From: Paramarasmius palmivorus
Taxonomy: Eukaryota > Basidiomycota > Agaricomycetes > Agaricales > Marasmiaceae
Length of the DNA stretch: 64,000 nt
Reading direction: 5' to 3'
Assembly: GCA_037176845.1 (NCBI GenBank)
Contig: JAYKXP010000157.1
Coordinates: 37,719-101,718, forward strand
Of the stretch, positions 34,142 through 46,104 are shown piece after piece. The notes under the pieces were generated by a model. That model saw nothing but the letters and a program-made list of their open reading frames with translations, did not search any database and was not told the DNA's origin. The stretch's first letter is position 1; each line of letters starts with the position of its first letter. Position numbers and translations under genes: made by a program.

Positions 34142-37100
34142 ATGGCTGCTAATGACCATCCTCCCATCACCGGAAACGGTAACATTCAGCTTGCTGGCGG
34201 ATTTCTCCAGCCATCCCGAAGGCAACAGTATTATGCTGCCCTTTCCGACCTTTCTTCCAGACAGCAAAACCTCAATCAACAAATCCAATATGTACAGCAG
34301 CAGCAGAGTTTCAGCTCTCAGTCTGCCAATCAGGTCTCACATTCCATTTCGCCACCCTTCACTGAGGTAACTCTCAGTCAAACAAATACTCAGGAGACCG
34401 GCAGCACAAAGCTGCCTGCTGCTCTCCCTTACTTGGAGAATACAAGCCACGTCGCGTCGCCAGCGAACGCGCTCTCTACGAACTCGTTAGAGTCGGCACC
34501 ATTGGAAAGGCCCAGTATCTCCGACCAGAACCGAGCTCCTTGTCCTCAGAGCGAGCTCCCGAGTACGAGTCCAGCACAATTAGCTGCTGCCAGTCACCTG
34601 TTGCCTTCAACTCCAGTTGTGGTAGTTGCAACAGCCAAACAAAAGCATGGTCGACCAAAGGGTCACCAGATGTAGCCATACTTCAACAATAGTGCTTGAC
34701 AGTTATCAGAACGACTTTTGCAAATGTAGCGGACAACTACTTTAACAAAAGTAGAGGACAAGTAATCAAGGCAGATAAGAGGTACTGTCCGCTTTGGGTG
34801 CTTCTAAATTGGGAAGGATCATTCCCACACCTTCTGGAAAGGAAACAGGCCGCTTTTTTGAGATCTAGAGATGTTCCCACACCGCTTTTGGCATCCCAAA
34901 ATGGAAGGTGCTCTTTCCATGATGTAACAGTGCACTTTTTGGGCGCTTTTTTGCGGAAAAATTATTCCCACACCTCCTGACATCATCTGGGTGCCTCCCT
35001 ACTCCGCTTTTGGCTTCCCAAAATGGAAGGTGACCTTACCTCATCATTTTCCACCTGGAATCAATGCACTGGGGGGCTATTGGGGCATGCAGGGGGGCTA
35101 TAAAAATCGCATTTTTGAGGGAATATGTTCCAATATGTTCTAAAAGCATGCCCCTGCAATTGGGGGGCAGGGGAATGCAAAAAAAGCGGTCCAAATATGG
35201 TAATTCAGGAAAATGGCCTGTTGGATCTTGGGCTACAGGCCAGATATTGACATGGGGTAAGTTGGAGGACCTAGATACATCAAATACAAGCCTGGGGACA
35301 CTAAATAGTACATAGATTAGTGGGATAATGGTGCTTAAATATCAAAAATACTGAAAATCTCCGAAATTGGGGGAATAAAATTACAGGATGGGATGTAGTG
35401 CAGATAGGGCTCAGATATTGTGAATCAGAGATGATATATATGTCCCCTTGCTTTGTTTACAATCCTGGAGAGCTGCCTATTTTTCCAGATTTATTACAGC
35501 TAAATTCGCTTTTTTTGGACAGTGGTAATACTATACCACAGGGAATGATTGGGATGGGCTAATTCTTGTTCATAACCCACTCTAGGGTGTATAGATGATG
35601 AATATATACTTGCCCAAGCACTCCTGTATGTGCAACACCTTGTTCAATCCAATGTATTGTACAGTTATGTAACACAGGCAGTAACACATGAATAGCACCT
35701 CAGGGAAGCATCCCAGCACCAAAGGGAGTTCAGAATCGAGTTCAGGCACCCAAAATACACTTTCCTACTTTGAAAGAACATTTTTTGAATACATCTGTAT
35801 GTTGCTACATAAAAAATACATAAAAAATCGCATTTTTAGGGGTTTTTTTGTACTGGAGCATGGGGATTGCTCCTAAAATCACCAAAAATGAATGAGAGAC
35901 CGTTCACTATGCATGGAACAGGAATATCAATTGCGTCCATGAATCCCATGACAGGAATCCATATGCCAGATGCATCAATTCTTGCACAATTACAGAAAAC
36001 CTGTAATATGAATGTAGTATTGCAGGGATTGATCTGGGGACTTGGGGAACCTCAAAATCGAATTCAGGATGGAAAATCAGTCAAGAATATGTCCAGGGTT
36101 GAAAGGAATCCAATCACTGTAGGTTGAGATATGTATCTGACAAGTTTTATGCTTATAGTTAACATATATTGCACATATACTTGTGCATTTAACTTGATCT
36201 ATGCATATTGAAGTCAATTCTGGATGGATTTCCTTCAACCCTGGACATATTCTTGACTGATTTTCCATCCTGAATTCGATTTTGAGGTTCCCCAAGTCCC
36301 CAGATCAATCCCTGCAATACTACATTCATATTACAGGTTTTCTGTAATTGTGCAAGAATTGATGCATCTGGCATATGGATTCCTGTCATGGGATTCATGG
36401 ACGCAATTGATATTCCTGTTCCATGCATAGTGAACGGTCTCTCATTCATTTTTGGTGATTTTAGGAGCAATCCCCATGCTCCAGTACAGAAAAACCCCTA
36501 AAAATGCGATTTTTTATGTATTTTTCATGTAGCAACATACAGATGTGTTCAAAAAATGTCCTTTCATAGTAGGAAAGAGTCACATGAAGCTGTCCCCGGC
36601 GAGATTCGTTGGGAGGAACCAGTGGTCAACCATGTCGAACTACCACCCAATCCTAGCCAATATCTTCCTGCAAACGATGCCTCCAATTTGCTGTCCGTCA
36701 CGGTGGATGATCCCCTGGAGTACCTGTTCGACGAATCGTGTTTCGATGACCGTGCTGGAGATTTTGCAGCTATGACTGCTTGTAAAGCTGCTGGAAACAA
36801 CAGTGCTATGGTCGAGGAGATGAACACCGCATTAGAAGCTTCAGAGAGTAACGTGTCACAGTCACCATTGGTGACTGATGACATTGACACCGGTGGGAAT
36901 CCTCCAGACTTCCTTCTCTCATCGACCTTTCCTCCATCCACTACTCCGTTCAACAATCGTTCCGCCTCCAATGACAACATAGATATCGGGAATCCGACTA
37001 TTGGCGAGGCAGAAAAGAAGCTCCGAGGAAAATCCAACCAGGAGAAGCTCAATGAGATGATCCTCGCGCTTCTTCAACATGAAATTGAACAGGTCATGTT

Positions 37101-38685
37101 GATTGCAAAAGACACGGGCTATTCTATCCAACACGTCAAGAAAACGCTAGGCACTCTTCGTCCAAGAACTGAAGCAAAGAGGCCCAGTGCCTACAATGCA
37201 GCATTCGCAATCAAGGCCCAAGAAGTCAACCAAGGTTCGTGTCATTTCTGTCTCTATACTATATCTATAGGTCAAGCTGACGATTATGAATAGGCCGGTC
37301 ACCAGGTCAAAAATTGACCGCCAGTGAAATCCATGCCCTGGTTAAGGAAGATAGCGAGTTGATGAAGATGATTGAGGACCCAGTAGCTGCTCAGGACATG
37401 ATTGACGAAGCCATGGAGATCCGACACGAGAGGCTAACGCATGTGCATTCATCGTCCCAGGCAGCCTCTACCGACTGTACTCGACATGTTAACAGGTGGC
37501 AACTAGAGGTACGTGGTCGGAGATATGTTGTCTGAACGTCATAACTGACAACCGCACCAGAGCAAGAACCTGCACCATCGAACTGGTGCTTCCGTCCTTT
37601 GCGTTGTAACTAAAGGGCAGTATGGCACTACAATTCAAGGCAGTTACTCTGGCCAGGGTCCAATCGACGATTTCTTGCAGGACGTTTTTGGAGTCTCAAT
37701 CGCTTACTTCTCGTGGATGTTAGAAGGGTACTCCTGTCTGTGGAGTAAAAGTATGCTTTTGATAGGCTCTCGACAAATCTCTGCTGAATTCTTCATCATA
37801 GAGAGGGGCCACGCACTCATGACTGCCGAAATGCGCACATCTTTGGGAACGATGATCAACAAGGGCGCTAGTAAGTGAACTCTTCCATTAAAAATGAGTG
37901 TACTATCTGATGTGCTTCCCACAGGACATATCACCGGGTATAACGTTCGACGCATCCTGTTTCCCTATTATGAATCGGAGTGTGAACGGCAAAGAGTCCA
38001 CATCGCACACTGGCCCGCAGACATTCCTTTGGTCGCCCCCTCGAATCTCGATACCAAACAAGTTCAAAAACTCTATGCTTCCTGGAAGTCTGGTTGCACA
38101 CGCTGGGAGCGCATGTCATTGAGTGACTATAAGTCCCTTAAATCAAAGCTCCAGGCTCGTCGCAATGCAGGGGAAGTGGTTGATCCACCAAAACGTGCGC
38201 AGCGGAGCGATAAAGGCTCTATCCACAAGAAACGTAAACGAAATGACTCTGACACCTTCGAATACATGCAAGCAAAGAGGCAGAAACCTGCCGTTGTGGG
38301 TATGCCATCCATGGCTGTCAATCCCAAGAAGCAGGCAAAGCTTATCCAGGCTTCCTCGAACTCGAATATTGGGCGGAAGTCTGCTACCAAGCCTGGTACA
38401 AGGAAAGGAAAGCATGGGCGGCCTGCTGGGACAAACAAGGCATCAGGGAAACAGGCCAAAAAGCAGAAGGAAGCTGACAATATGGAGGACTCTGGTGATT
38501 CTGACAAAGAGATTGACCTCAATGACAGGTCCAGTTTTGATGACGACGACATGAGTGTCGATGATGATGATGACAACAACAGTGTCGATGTTGACGACGA
38601 CATGAGCGTTGACGATGATGACAACGTTGGCGAGGACTTCAGCGACGGCGACGGCGAGGAAGAAATTGATGAGCTGGAGGAGTAG
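34142..38685 (+). pseudogene. AT-hook, acidic-tail accessory gene split by foldback C
   Basis: The 5' part (34142-34676) starts MAANDHPPITGNGN, is Gln/Ser-rich and ends in an AT-hook-like KHGRPKGHQM. After foldback C the gene resumes with EAVPGEIRWEEPVVNHVE, a helical segment KKLRGKSNQEKLNEMIL, then exons joined at about 37234/37293, 37508/37560, 37744/37800 and 37870/37925. Conserved-looking blocks are CVVTKGQYGTTIQGSYSGQG, RGHALMTAEMRTSLGTMI and GHITGYNVRRILFPYYESEC. The C-terminus has a second AT-hook-like KHGRPAGTNK and a long Asp/Glu/Ser tail. I do not know its function. AT-hooks suggest DNA binding, perhaps to the element's AT-rich ends. The downstream four-fifths is open apart from introns; the insertion is the main lesion. 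Confidence 0.7.
34697..36576. mobile_element. Foldback repeat copy C
   Basis: Complete left arm starting TGACAGTTATCAGAACGAC, the ~115 bp spacer, then only the first ~350 bp of the right arm, which stops at AGTAGGAAAG (36576). About 1.07 kb of right arm is missing, so no second terminus or target duplication can be read. It is closely similar to foldback B and lies inside the AT-hook gene of the KDZ transposon. Confidence 0.85.
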
Positions 38686-38805
38686 TTATCTTGAACGGTG
38701 TCTTTCTTGGTACTACCTCTAGTCATTTGCATTATTTAGCTCTAGAATCAACAAAAACCTTTATAATTATGGTGCTAAATTGATACTGCATGAGATAGCT
38801 TGGTG

Positions 38806-38956
38806 GGACTCTAATGGGAAGGGATATGATATTCTTAATTTTCTAAATATTACACTTTAGCAATCTGCTCGTTTTTTTATTAACAGGCACTGTACAGAGT
38901 AAAATAATATTATTTGATCGGACTCTGTACATGCCATAATCTGGGAATGATAGGTG
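38806..38956 (-). repeat. Right terminal inverted repeat of the KDZ transposon
   Basis: Reverse complement of 25232-25382, ending ...TGGGAATGATAGGTG directly before the target duplication. Confidence 0.93.
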
Positions 38957-38964
38957 GTATCTAG
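38957..38964 (+). repeat. Right target-site duplication GTATCTAG
   Basis: Exact copy of 25224-25231. It is followed by GTCC, which continues the interrupted foldback arm. Confidence 0.92.
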
Positions 38965-39545
38965 GTCCTACAACTTACCCCATGTCAATATCTGGCCTGT
39001 AGCCCAAGATCCAACAGGCCATTTTCCTGAATTACCATATTTGGACCGCTTTTTTTGCATTCCCCTGCCCCCCAATTGCAGGAGCATGCTTTTTGAACAT
39101 ATTGGAACATATTCCCTCAAAAATGCGATTTTTATAGCCCCCCAGCATGCCCCAATAGCCCCCCAATCCATTGATTCCAGGTGGAAAATAATGAGGTAAG
39201 GCCACCTTCCATTTTGGGAAGCCAAAAGCGGAGTAGGGAGGCACCCAGATGATGTCAGGAGGTGTGGGAATAATTTTTCCGCAAAAAAGCGCCCAAAAAG
39301 CGCACTGTTACATCATGGAAAGAGCACCTTCCATTTTGGGATGCCAAAAGCGGTGTGGGAACATCTCTAGATCTCAAAAAAGCGGCCTGTTCCCTTTCCA
39401 GAAGGTGTGGGAATGATCCTTCCCTATTTGGAAGCACCCAAAGCGGACAGTACCTCTTATCTGTCTTGATTACTTGTCTCCGACTTTTGCAAAAGCCCTT
39501 GTCACAGATTATTGCAAAAGTCATTCTGATAACTATCGCATGTTT
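38965..39545. mobile_element. Foldback element B, right end
   Basis: The remaining outer 581 bp of the right arm of foldback B, in reverse complement to 22859-23440. Added to the inner part before the KDZ insertion, the right arm is about 1.42 kb, equal to the left arm. It ends ...CTGATAACTATCGCATG. Confidence 0.85.
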
Positions 39546-39571
39546 TTGTAAAAGTATCGGTACATCTGGTG

Positions 39572-39790
39572 CAATTGAAGAGGGAAGTCTCAACCAAGGA
39601 AGGCCAAAACCTTGCACGTCGCTACGATTGTGGGTTTCTCGAAACCTCCGCCAAGACTGCGGAAGATACGGACCTTATTTTTACGCAGTTGGTTTATGTC
39701 CTGAGGCAGAGATGAAGCGAAAATGTTGGCGGTTCTGGTATGAAAGAGAGCGGTACCAAGGACAAAAACAGAAAGTGCATTATCATGTAG
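39572..39790 (+). pseudogene. 3' end of a Ras-family small GTPase gene
   Basis: The frame reads QLKREVSTKEGQNLARRYDC, then GFLETSAKTAEDTDLIF and TQLVYVLRQR. ETSAK is the G5 guanine-binding box of Ras proteins and the preceding pattern matches the loop and helix before it. After a TGA at 39713-39715 (CGA to TGA) the same frame continues through a basic hypervariable tail to KNRKCIIM and a stop, a perfect C-a-a-X prenylation signal. G1 to G4 are missing: the fragment begins right beside the end of foldback B. It is the only host-type protein sequence recognised here and is either a truncated host gene or a captured piece. Confidence 0.8.
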
Positions 39791-40024
39791 GTTTGCTGGA
39801 TGCTTGGCAATGCTTTGATTCGACTTCTTGACGACCTTACCATTGTATCATATGTTTGAATGGCACACTGTGACAGCATTGGCGATATGGCGGGGTGACT
39901 ATGATAACACTGCAGACATCGTGAGAAGAGATAGCTGCCTTCCTTTGTTCCTTTCGCTCATCTTCCTTTGTTCCCCTTCTCCGTCACTTCCTTGTACCAA
40001 CACACTCCAGCTCAACCACTCGCC

Positions 40025-40644
40025 ATGTCCAGGGCCCTCAAGTCTCTCGTTATGACTCCAACAGAGCCAAGCTCATCGAATATCACTTCTCAGGCTGAAA
40101 AGCCAGACCTTCTATGAATCCCTGATGATGTTCCTTCTTTCTATATTAAATGCAATATCTCCGTTCCAGCTCCTCAACTTGGTATAGGCGCAGTGGTCAG
40201 ACAATACATTACACTCAGAATTCTGCATCTTATAGTCTCTACCATTACAGATCACACCCTTTGATGGGTATTCTTCATGCTATGGTGCATAGTGCCTGAA
40301 GCAGGCAAGCTCAGTACGGGAACCAGGAAGCTCACACTTTCGAGTACATATCATCCAGCGGATGGCGAAGTTCTTTATTACAAAGTTGGTGAGTTTTAGA
40401 GCTTAACTGTAGCCTCCTTTTACCAACCAATGAACAGATTACAAAAAAGGTTTTATTGCGGATCCCGCAGCTATGATCGAGCGTACCAGCACAAGTGAAG
40501 CAAAGCAGACACGGGATTCCAGGTATCACTCTAATATCATGAAACGCAACGAAGTAGAGGTCTATCATGAAGGCAAGCGGTACAAATATCCCTACTGCGT
40601 TCTCTCTCAGAGCGTACGGCCAAATATAGTCCCTACGTTGTCGT
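40025..40644 (+). pseudogene. Unrecognised ORF with stops
   Basis: Starts MSRALKSLVMTPTEPSSSN, has an in-frame TGA after KPDLL, then IPDDVPSFYIKCNISVPAPQ and QYITLRILHLIVSTITDHTL before a stop. Further segments in shifted frames are TYHPADGEVLYYKV, DYKKGFIADPAAMIERTS and RNEVEVYHEGKRYKYPYC. The pieces look like successive exons of one decayed gene. I do not recognise the family. Confidence 0.35.
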
Positions 40645-40991
40645 AGTTACAGTTTAGTGCGAGTGCAAGGTGAAAGTAGTAGAATATTCTCATGCTTTCT
40701 ATTCTCTTCTCCTCGTCGTTCTGCCTCCACTTCTTACTCATTTCTTACTAAGACTCTCCACTAGCTTACTGATACATGGAACATTCTAGATACTTACTTG
40801 TACATATAAAAGCCAGTAGATACTTGTAGGTATTAATGAATATACTCAGTACTTAATCCACAACATACATTGCCTACAAATCCTACACCTCTGGGTGCCA
40901 TGCTGCGCACCTCATACCCCATGCAAAGCATGACCATGTAAGCTCGCAAACAAAGGGTCCAGGCAAACGACGCTAACATCTTTAATAGTAC

Positions 40992-41799
40992 ATAGCATTT
41001 ATGACTGGCGGGGAGATTGAGAAGATTGACAACATTTGTAATGGCCTTCTCGTGTTGAAACAGCTTCACACCTGTTTGGGAGCGAGCAGTGAAGGCAAGA
41101 ACAAGACACCTCCAGTTTGCTCTTTTCTAAAGGTAGGTGTTATTTTTGATGCAGCTATACCTCAAACTAAGCCCTTTTCAGGTTCCCAACAGGTTTTTGA
41201 AGAGGTCCCATATCAAAATATCCAAAAAGCAGCCTGACCTTGACAAGATCCCGCCTGCGAAATCATCACCCACTGTTCATTTCCACGTGTTGTCTGTCAT
41301 GGCCAAGCTCTACGCCCCTCCTTTATGCGACATGTTGATAAACAAGGGCCAAATATGGGACAGAAAGCTTGTCAGGCAGCCTCTCCCCGAGAACCACGAA
41401 GAAAAGATACTGGGCTCTTTACTGAATTACCATTACGGATGCGTGGCGCTCACAGTATTTGCTCAGAGGGATGTTGGCAATTTCCAAAAGTTCAGCAAAA
41501 CGGTGCAGGAGATATATGACCTAGGGGGCGGTCCATATATGGATAAAAAGTCAGGCAAAGATTGGAAGAGAGGTGGTGGTGGAGGAGGAGAAGGGGAACA
41601 GGGCGAAGAAGGCGCAGGAGATAAAGGAAAGGGAAAAGCAGCCCAAAACCAGGAGGAGGATGTGGAGCAGTCGGAGATAGGATTTGTTGATACGCTGTGG
41701 GCTTTGTCTGCACTGGTGAGGCAGTCTAAAAAGATCAAACGTTCAAACGACGCTATAAAGGGGTGGAGGGATGGCATCCCTTCCTCCGCTCTCTCCTAG
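40992..41799 (+). CDS. Hypothetical two-exon protein, Gly/Glu-rich segment
   Basis: Exon 1 (from MTGGEIEKIDNICNGLLVLK at 41001) joins at a GTAGGT donor (41132) to an acceptor at about 41181, giving CSFLK-VPNRFLKRSHIKI. The frame then stays open to the stop at 41799, including HFHVLSVMAKLYAPPLCDML, LNYHYGCVALTVFAQRD, a GGGGGGEGEQGEEGAGDKG linker and FVDTLWALSALVRQSKK. Upstream sequence may hold another exon. Function unknown. It lies just before the CxC2 KDZ gene in the same orientation and may be a transposon accessory ORF. Confidence 0.45.
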
Positions 41800-42202
41800 G
41801 TTCTTTTGCTGTTTTCTTTAGCTCGCTATACCGTTTTGATCATATCATGTATGTACTTGCTATGTCTTCATTTGAAATACAGTACCGAAGGAATTAGCGG
41901 ACAGCTGACCCAGGTGCTGTGTGTGACACCTGCTGTGACACATTCCGATTTGCTCCTTCCACTTCACCTGCACCTATGCTCCCATATCTTGTGGTCAAGT
42001 AAATGGAACGAAACAATGGTACGTGTAACTTTCACTGGGTGTACATGTGGCTTATTCTACTTCTGCCTTCAGTCTCTCACTGCTACATTTTACACGCCTT
42101 GATATTTTCTTCCCGACAATTCCCCAGCCGGTTCTCTAGGACTTCTGTTTGTTTACCCTTAATTAGAAGGTCTTACTTCCCCAACAACATTTTTCATCCA
42201 TC
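41800..42202. other. Intergenic region before the first CxC2 KDZ gene
   Basis: 400 bp of pyrimidine-rich sequence with no coding signal. It should contain the promoter and 5' leader of the gene at 42203. Confidence 0.4.
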
Positions 42203-45200
42203 ATGTCAAAACGTGGTCACAATCATTTGTCTGAATACACAAGCAACGACTTTTCCTCTGACTCGGACGCTGATGATGAGCAACCACCGACAGCCAAACG
42301 CAGCAAGGGCAGCAGCTCATTCTCCTTGTCCCTATCTGCCGACAAGCGTCGTATCATTACCAAACCTCTCTCTCTGTAACACATTCATGCCGTGAGTCTC
42401 AGGCAATTACCGAAGGTGTGGCTACCTTGATGGTCCACGACGAAGACGGTGCAATCACGAGCGCAGAGTCTGCAGATAGTAGCAAGCATAGTTGTCAAGG
42501 AGATGGCTCTGACCGTGAGGGGGTTGGTGGTAGCGCAGAGGATTGGGTTGGTGGTAACAGAGAGGATTGGGTTGGTCTTGCCGCTCCTATGGGCCCAACA
42601 ATGCTTTCAGATGCTGCACGTAAGGTATGTTGTTGCTTCTACTGACCAGAGCTTATGACTGATATCATACCAAAGGAGCAATATCTGAAAGAGTGGCTGG
42701 GCCTCAGAGATGACTATCTGAAGGTTTTATTAATTGGGGAAGGAAGGGGTGAGAGCCCCCCCAATATTTGCGGTTCCTGCAATAAAAAAGGCAGCGATCC
42801 CAAATTTCGGTGCCGGGATTGCTTCTCTGTCAAGCTCTTTTGCAAAGAATGCATCTTGGAGTGCCATCGAGACAGCCCATTAGACATCATTGAGGTAAGA
42901 AGGTTGACTTTCCTTTACACCATCTAATTCCTGCTTTCAGATGTGGAACGGCCAGTTCTTTGAGCGGATTATGCTCGCTGATTTAGGCTTAGTGATACAG
43001 CTAGGACACCTCTCCAATGTCCCTTGTCCAGCACCAAACACATCTACCCCCAAGAACTTCACTGTCATTCACACGAACGGCTTTCATCGTGTGCACATCC
43101 ATTACTGCCAGTGCCCAAAGGGCGGGAGAATGCCACATATGCGTGAGCAGTTACTGGCTCACTGGTGGTATCCAGCAACAACGAAAGTTCCTTAAACATG
43201 CTTTACCTTTCGCCTTCTGGAGCATTTTCACATCATGACCCTTGTTGGGAAAATCAGTACCTACGACTATTATCGGGGTCTAGAAAAGCTGACAAACAAC
43301 GCTGGGAACCTCGCATTCAAGGTATATCTCGATGTTCTTTTTGCAACCTTATGTTCTAATTGATTCCTTAGAAACAGTATGATTCCTTTTGTCGTGCAGT
43401 AAGGGAATGGCAACATCTCAAATCCCTGAAGAGAGGAGGCCGAGGCAACGATGCCTCTAGACCAGTTGATCAAACCACAGACGGAGAGCTTGCTGTGCTA
43501 TGTCCTGCATGTCCTCATCCTGGAGTTAACCTCCCTTCTAATTGGCAGTCTGTAAATCTGAAGAAGAGGTACGATTTCTATACTTCATATTGATGAAATG
43601 GCTGATGAAAGCGACAGGTTCATATATAATCTCTTCCTTGCTGTAGATGCCTGTTTTCGTCTCAAACAGAAGCTGGTGTCAAGCAAAGCTACAGACCCAG
43701 GCCTGGGGACAGGGTGGTCATACATGGTTCCTGACGAGCCGTATTGACAGTATCTTCTTGCAACAACCAATGAGTCTGAGGTGTGGAAATTACTGTTCAA
43801 TATTTATTTCTTACTTACCGAGAACTAGATGTCTACTTGTTCTGGATTGGCAGTGCTGGATCATGCCAACTCAAGGAACTCTCGAGGTCATTACGCAACA
43901 TCTGGCGTGGCGTTGGGTTGTTGTGCTCGACATGGATTCATCCAACCCAACAGTGTAGGCGACCTTCAGAAATGCGAGCGGTGAGTTGAGCCATTCGAAT
44001 AATCTATCGATGCTGATTGATGACAGCTACTGCAATGTTGACTGGGTCATTGCATGTGTTTTAGGCCACCATGATCACGGCTTACAGATGTGCTTGTCAT
44101 ACAACATCTGTTGTCAGTATTGTAAGCCGTTTATTGAACGACTTCTCGCATTGCCACCGGAAAAGCAACCAAGGATAATTCCCGAGTTCATGTTCGTTAT
44201 CCCAAAGCTACACCTCTATGGTCACACCCCTCATTGTCAAGTGAATTTTTCCTTGAATTACTGCCCGGGTGTTGGACAGACAGATGGTGAAGGGGTTGAA
44301 AGAAACTGGTCTGGTCAAGGCCCAATCGCAACCAGCACAACTGAGATGGGTCCTGGTGCTAGGCATGATATGTTGGATGATCACTGGGGGTTTTGGAACT
44401 GGCAAAAGCTAGTAGGCCTAGGTACGTTCTATTTCCCCACTAATACATGCATTGCTAACAGGCCAACCAGGTGTTTTATTATTCAATCGCCTCCAACTTG
44501 CCATTGAATGGCGAGATAAGAACGAGGAATTGCACCAAGCATACTCGCTCAACCAAACTTCTCATATTGATGAGTGGAAGAAGATGGTGGAAGAGTTTGA
44601 CAAGGATCGTATGAAGCCAAATCCCTATGAGCTTCCAGAATCAGGTTTGTCTCTCCACCACAAGTAATTGGCAAGTATCACTTACATGTTTGTCAGATAT
44701 TACGCTACAGCAGGTTAGACGTGAGCTAGCTGAAGAGGAACTCCAAGCTTTCCCGAGTACTCTGGCTCCTAAAAAGGCTGCAGAATTACTCTCCAAAGGC
44801 CCATCATCCTTCATCATTCTCGCTCTTGAGGTTGAGGAACAACAGTAAGTGTTCAAGTTCTCAAGATATTCCATTGAATATTGACGTGTGTAGACGTCAG
44901 CTCCAACAAGATGTTGCCTTGAAAAGCAAAGGGTCGCGGATGAAGCAGACTAGCGAGATTGTCGACAAATGTTTGCGTCTTCACAAGTTGTTGGCGCGTT
45001 TCAAACTTCAACAATCGCACTTCATGCCTATCATGGTACTACAGTCAACAAACATGCTGGTCCAGTTGAAGTTGAAGACCTTCCACTCTACCTTCCCTCA
45101 TCCCTAACACAGCAACAACTCTTGGCCTGTTCTTCATCCAATTTAGCTGACATCGAGCTTTGTCTTAGGAATGCTCAATGCTCTGAGAGTCTGGACAACA

Positions 45201-46092
45201 TTCGAAACCTTCTTCTAATCAAGTCTAGGCTCTTGACCTATAAGGAGGGCCAGGTACGACACCAAGAGCAGCTTCAGCAAATGTCACAGTTGCTTGGGCA
45301 GAACGAATACAAGATTTGCCTGCATGTAGCCAGGTACCAGACTGCTTGGGCTGCCTATGAGAGGCTTCAGAATGGTATCGTACCTTGGCGGAAGCTTAAC
45401 GAATCGGACATTAGATGTATGGGGGATCCTGAGGACCGGGCCGTGAAAAATCCGAGGAAGAAGTTGGGCAAGAAGTCTCATGCAACAGGAAAGGTTCAGG
45501 CTCAGCAGGAAGTTGCTCAATCAAGTGATGATGAAGGCAACATGGGTGACAACAGTCACCGTGATCTGAGTAAGAAGCAGTGGGATCAGAAGCGAGATAG
45601 AATGGTGAAGAAGACTGGAGAGGGGTTTCAGGAGATATCGTGGATATGGCAGGCTGCAGACCAAAAAGGGTATGCTTCAGACGAAGCCTTATATAATGGT
45701 GAGTTTTTGGAACCATCTACATTAGTAAAAGCTCATTTTCTGGAGGTTTGCGTGTAGAGTGGGCAAAATCTTATGCCAGACTTCGCTGCTGGCAAGAGGA
45801 GGTCATGCTTGTTGAAGAAGAAATGCGATGAGTTTTGGTAACCCTTTCATGGACGGCTTCTATTTGGGACAAGCGTGCAGCTGAGACAACCTTTACTGGC
45901 GCTCAGGCTAAGGGAGCTGCAGCCTATGCATGTTGCCAAGCTGACCTGCTACAACAGCTGGGAAGAAACTTCAAAAAGCTTTGGGTCAAACGCAGGGAAG
46001 AGCAAGAGGAGGAAGAGGGCGACAGGGAGCTAACCAGTGATGAATCACATGATGATGGGCATGATAGTGAGTACGTTGCTATCGACGATTGA
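42203..46092 (+). pseudogene. KDZ transposase with CxC2 zinc domain, copy 1
   Basis: The N-terminus starts MSKRGHNHLSEYTSNDFSSD. The CxC2-type cysteine cluster follows (NICGSCNKKGSD, FRCRDCFSVKLFCKECILEC, H-x-D-x-P). After it come LGLVIQLGHLSNVPCPAP and VIHTNGFHRVHIHYCQCP. The RNase H-like core gives AVDACFRLKQKLVSSK (first Asp), STCSGLAVLDHANSRN, LGCCARHGFIQPNSVGDLQ, LSYNICCQYCKPF and DGEGVERNWS (the Glu). The second catalytic Asp, expected in S-Y-D-x-x-C-Q, is Asn here. There is a TGA at 43745-43747 and frame breaks near 42360. The acidic C-terminus ends at 46092. Dead copy of a large DNA transposon; its left end was not found. Confidence 0.88.
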
Positions 46093-46104
46093 CTCAAAGG
46101 AGAT

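Larger units (their letters stand above)
25232..38956. mobile_element. 13.7 kb composite KDZ transposon with TET/JBP dioxygenase gene
   Basis: Ends in 151 bp terminal inverted repeats that I read as identical and is flanked by an 8 bp target duplication, as expected for the Kyakuja-Dileera-Zisupton (KDZ) superfamily. It carries four genes in alternating orientation: KDZ transposase (minus), TET/JBP-type 2OG-Fe(II) dioxygenase (plus), an RNase H1 N-terminal-like gene (minus) and an AT-hook/acidic-tail gene (plus). It inserted into the right arm of foldback B and itself contains foldback copy C. Association of TET/JBP genes with KDZ transposons is established for basidiomycetes. The identical ends suggest recent movement, although the transposase and dioxygenase now carry lesions. 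Confidence 0.93.

Noticed and set aside
38127..38732. 201-codon minus ORF rich in Ser/Leu
   Set aside because: It is the antisense shadow of the acidic Asp/Glu/Ser tail of the AT-hook gene.
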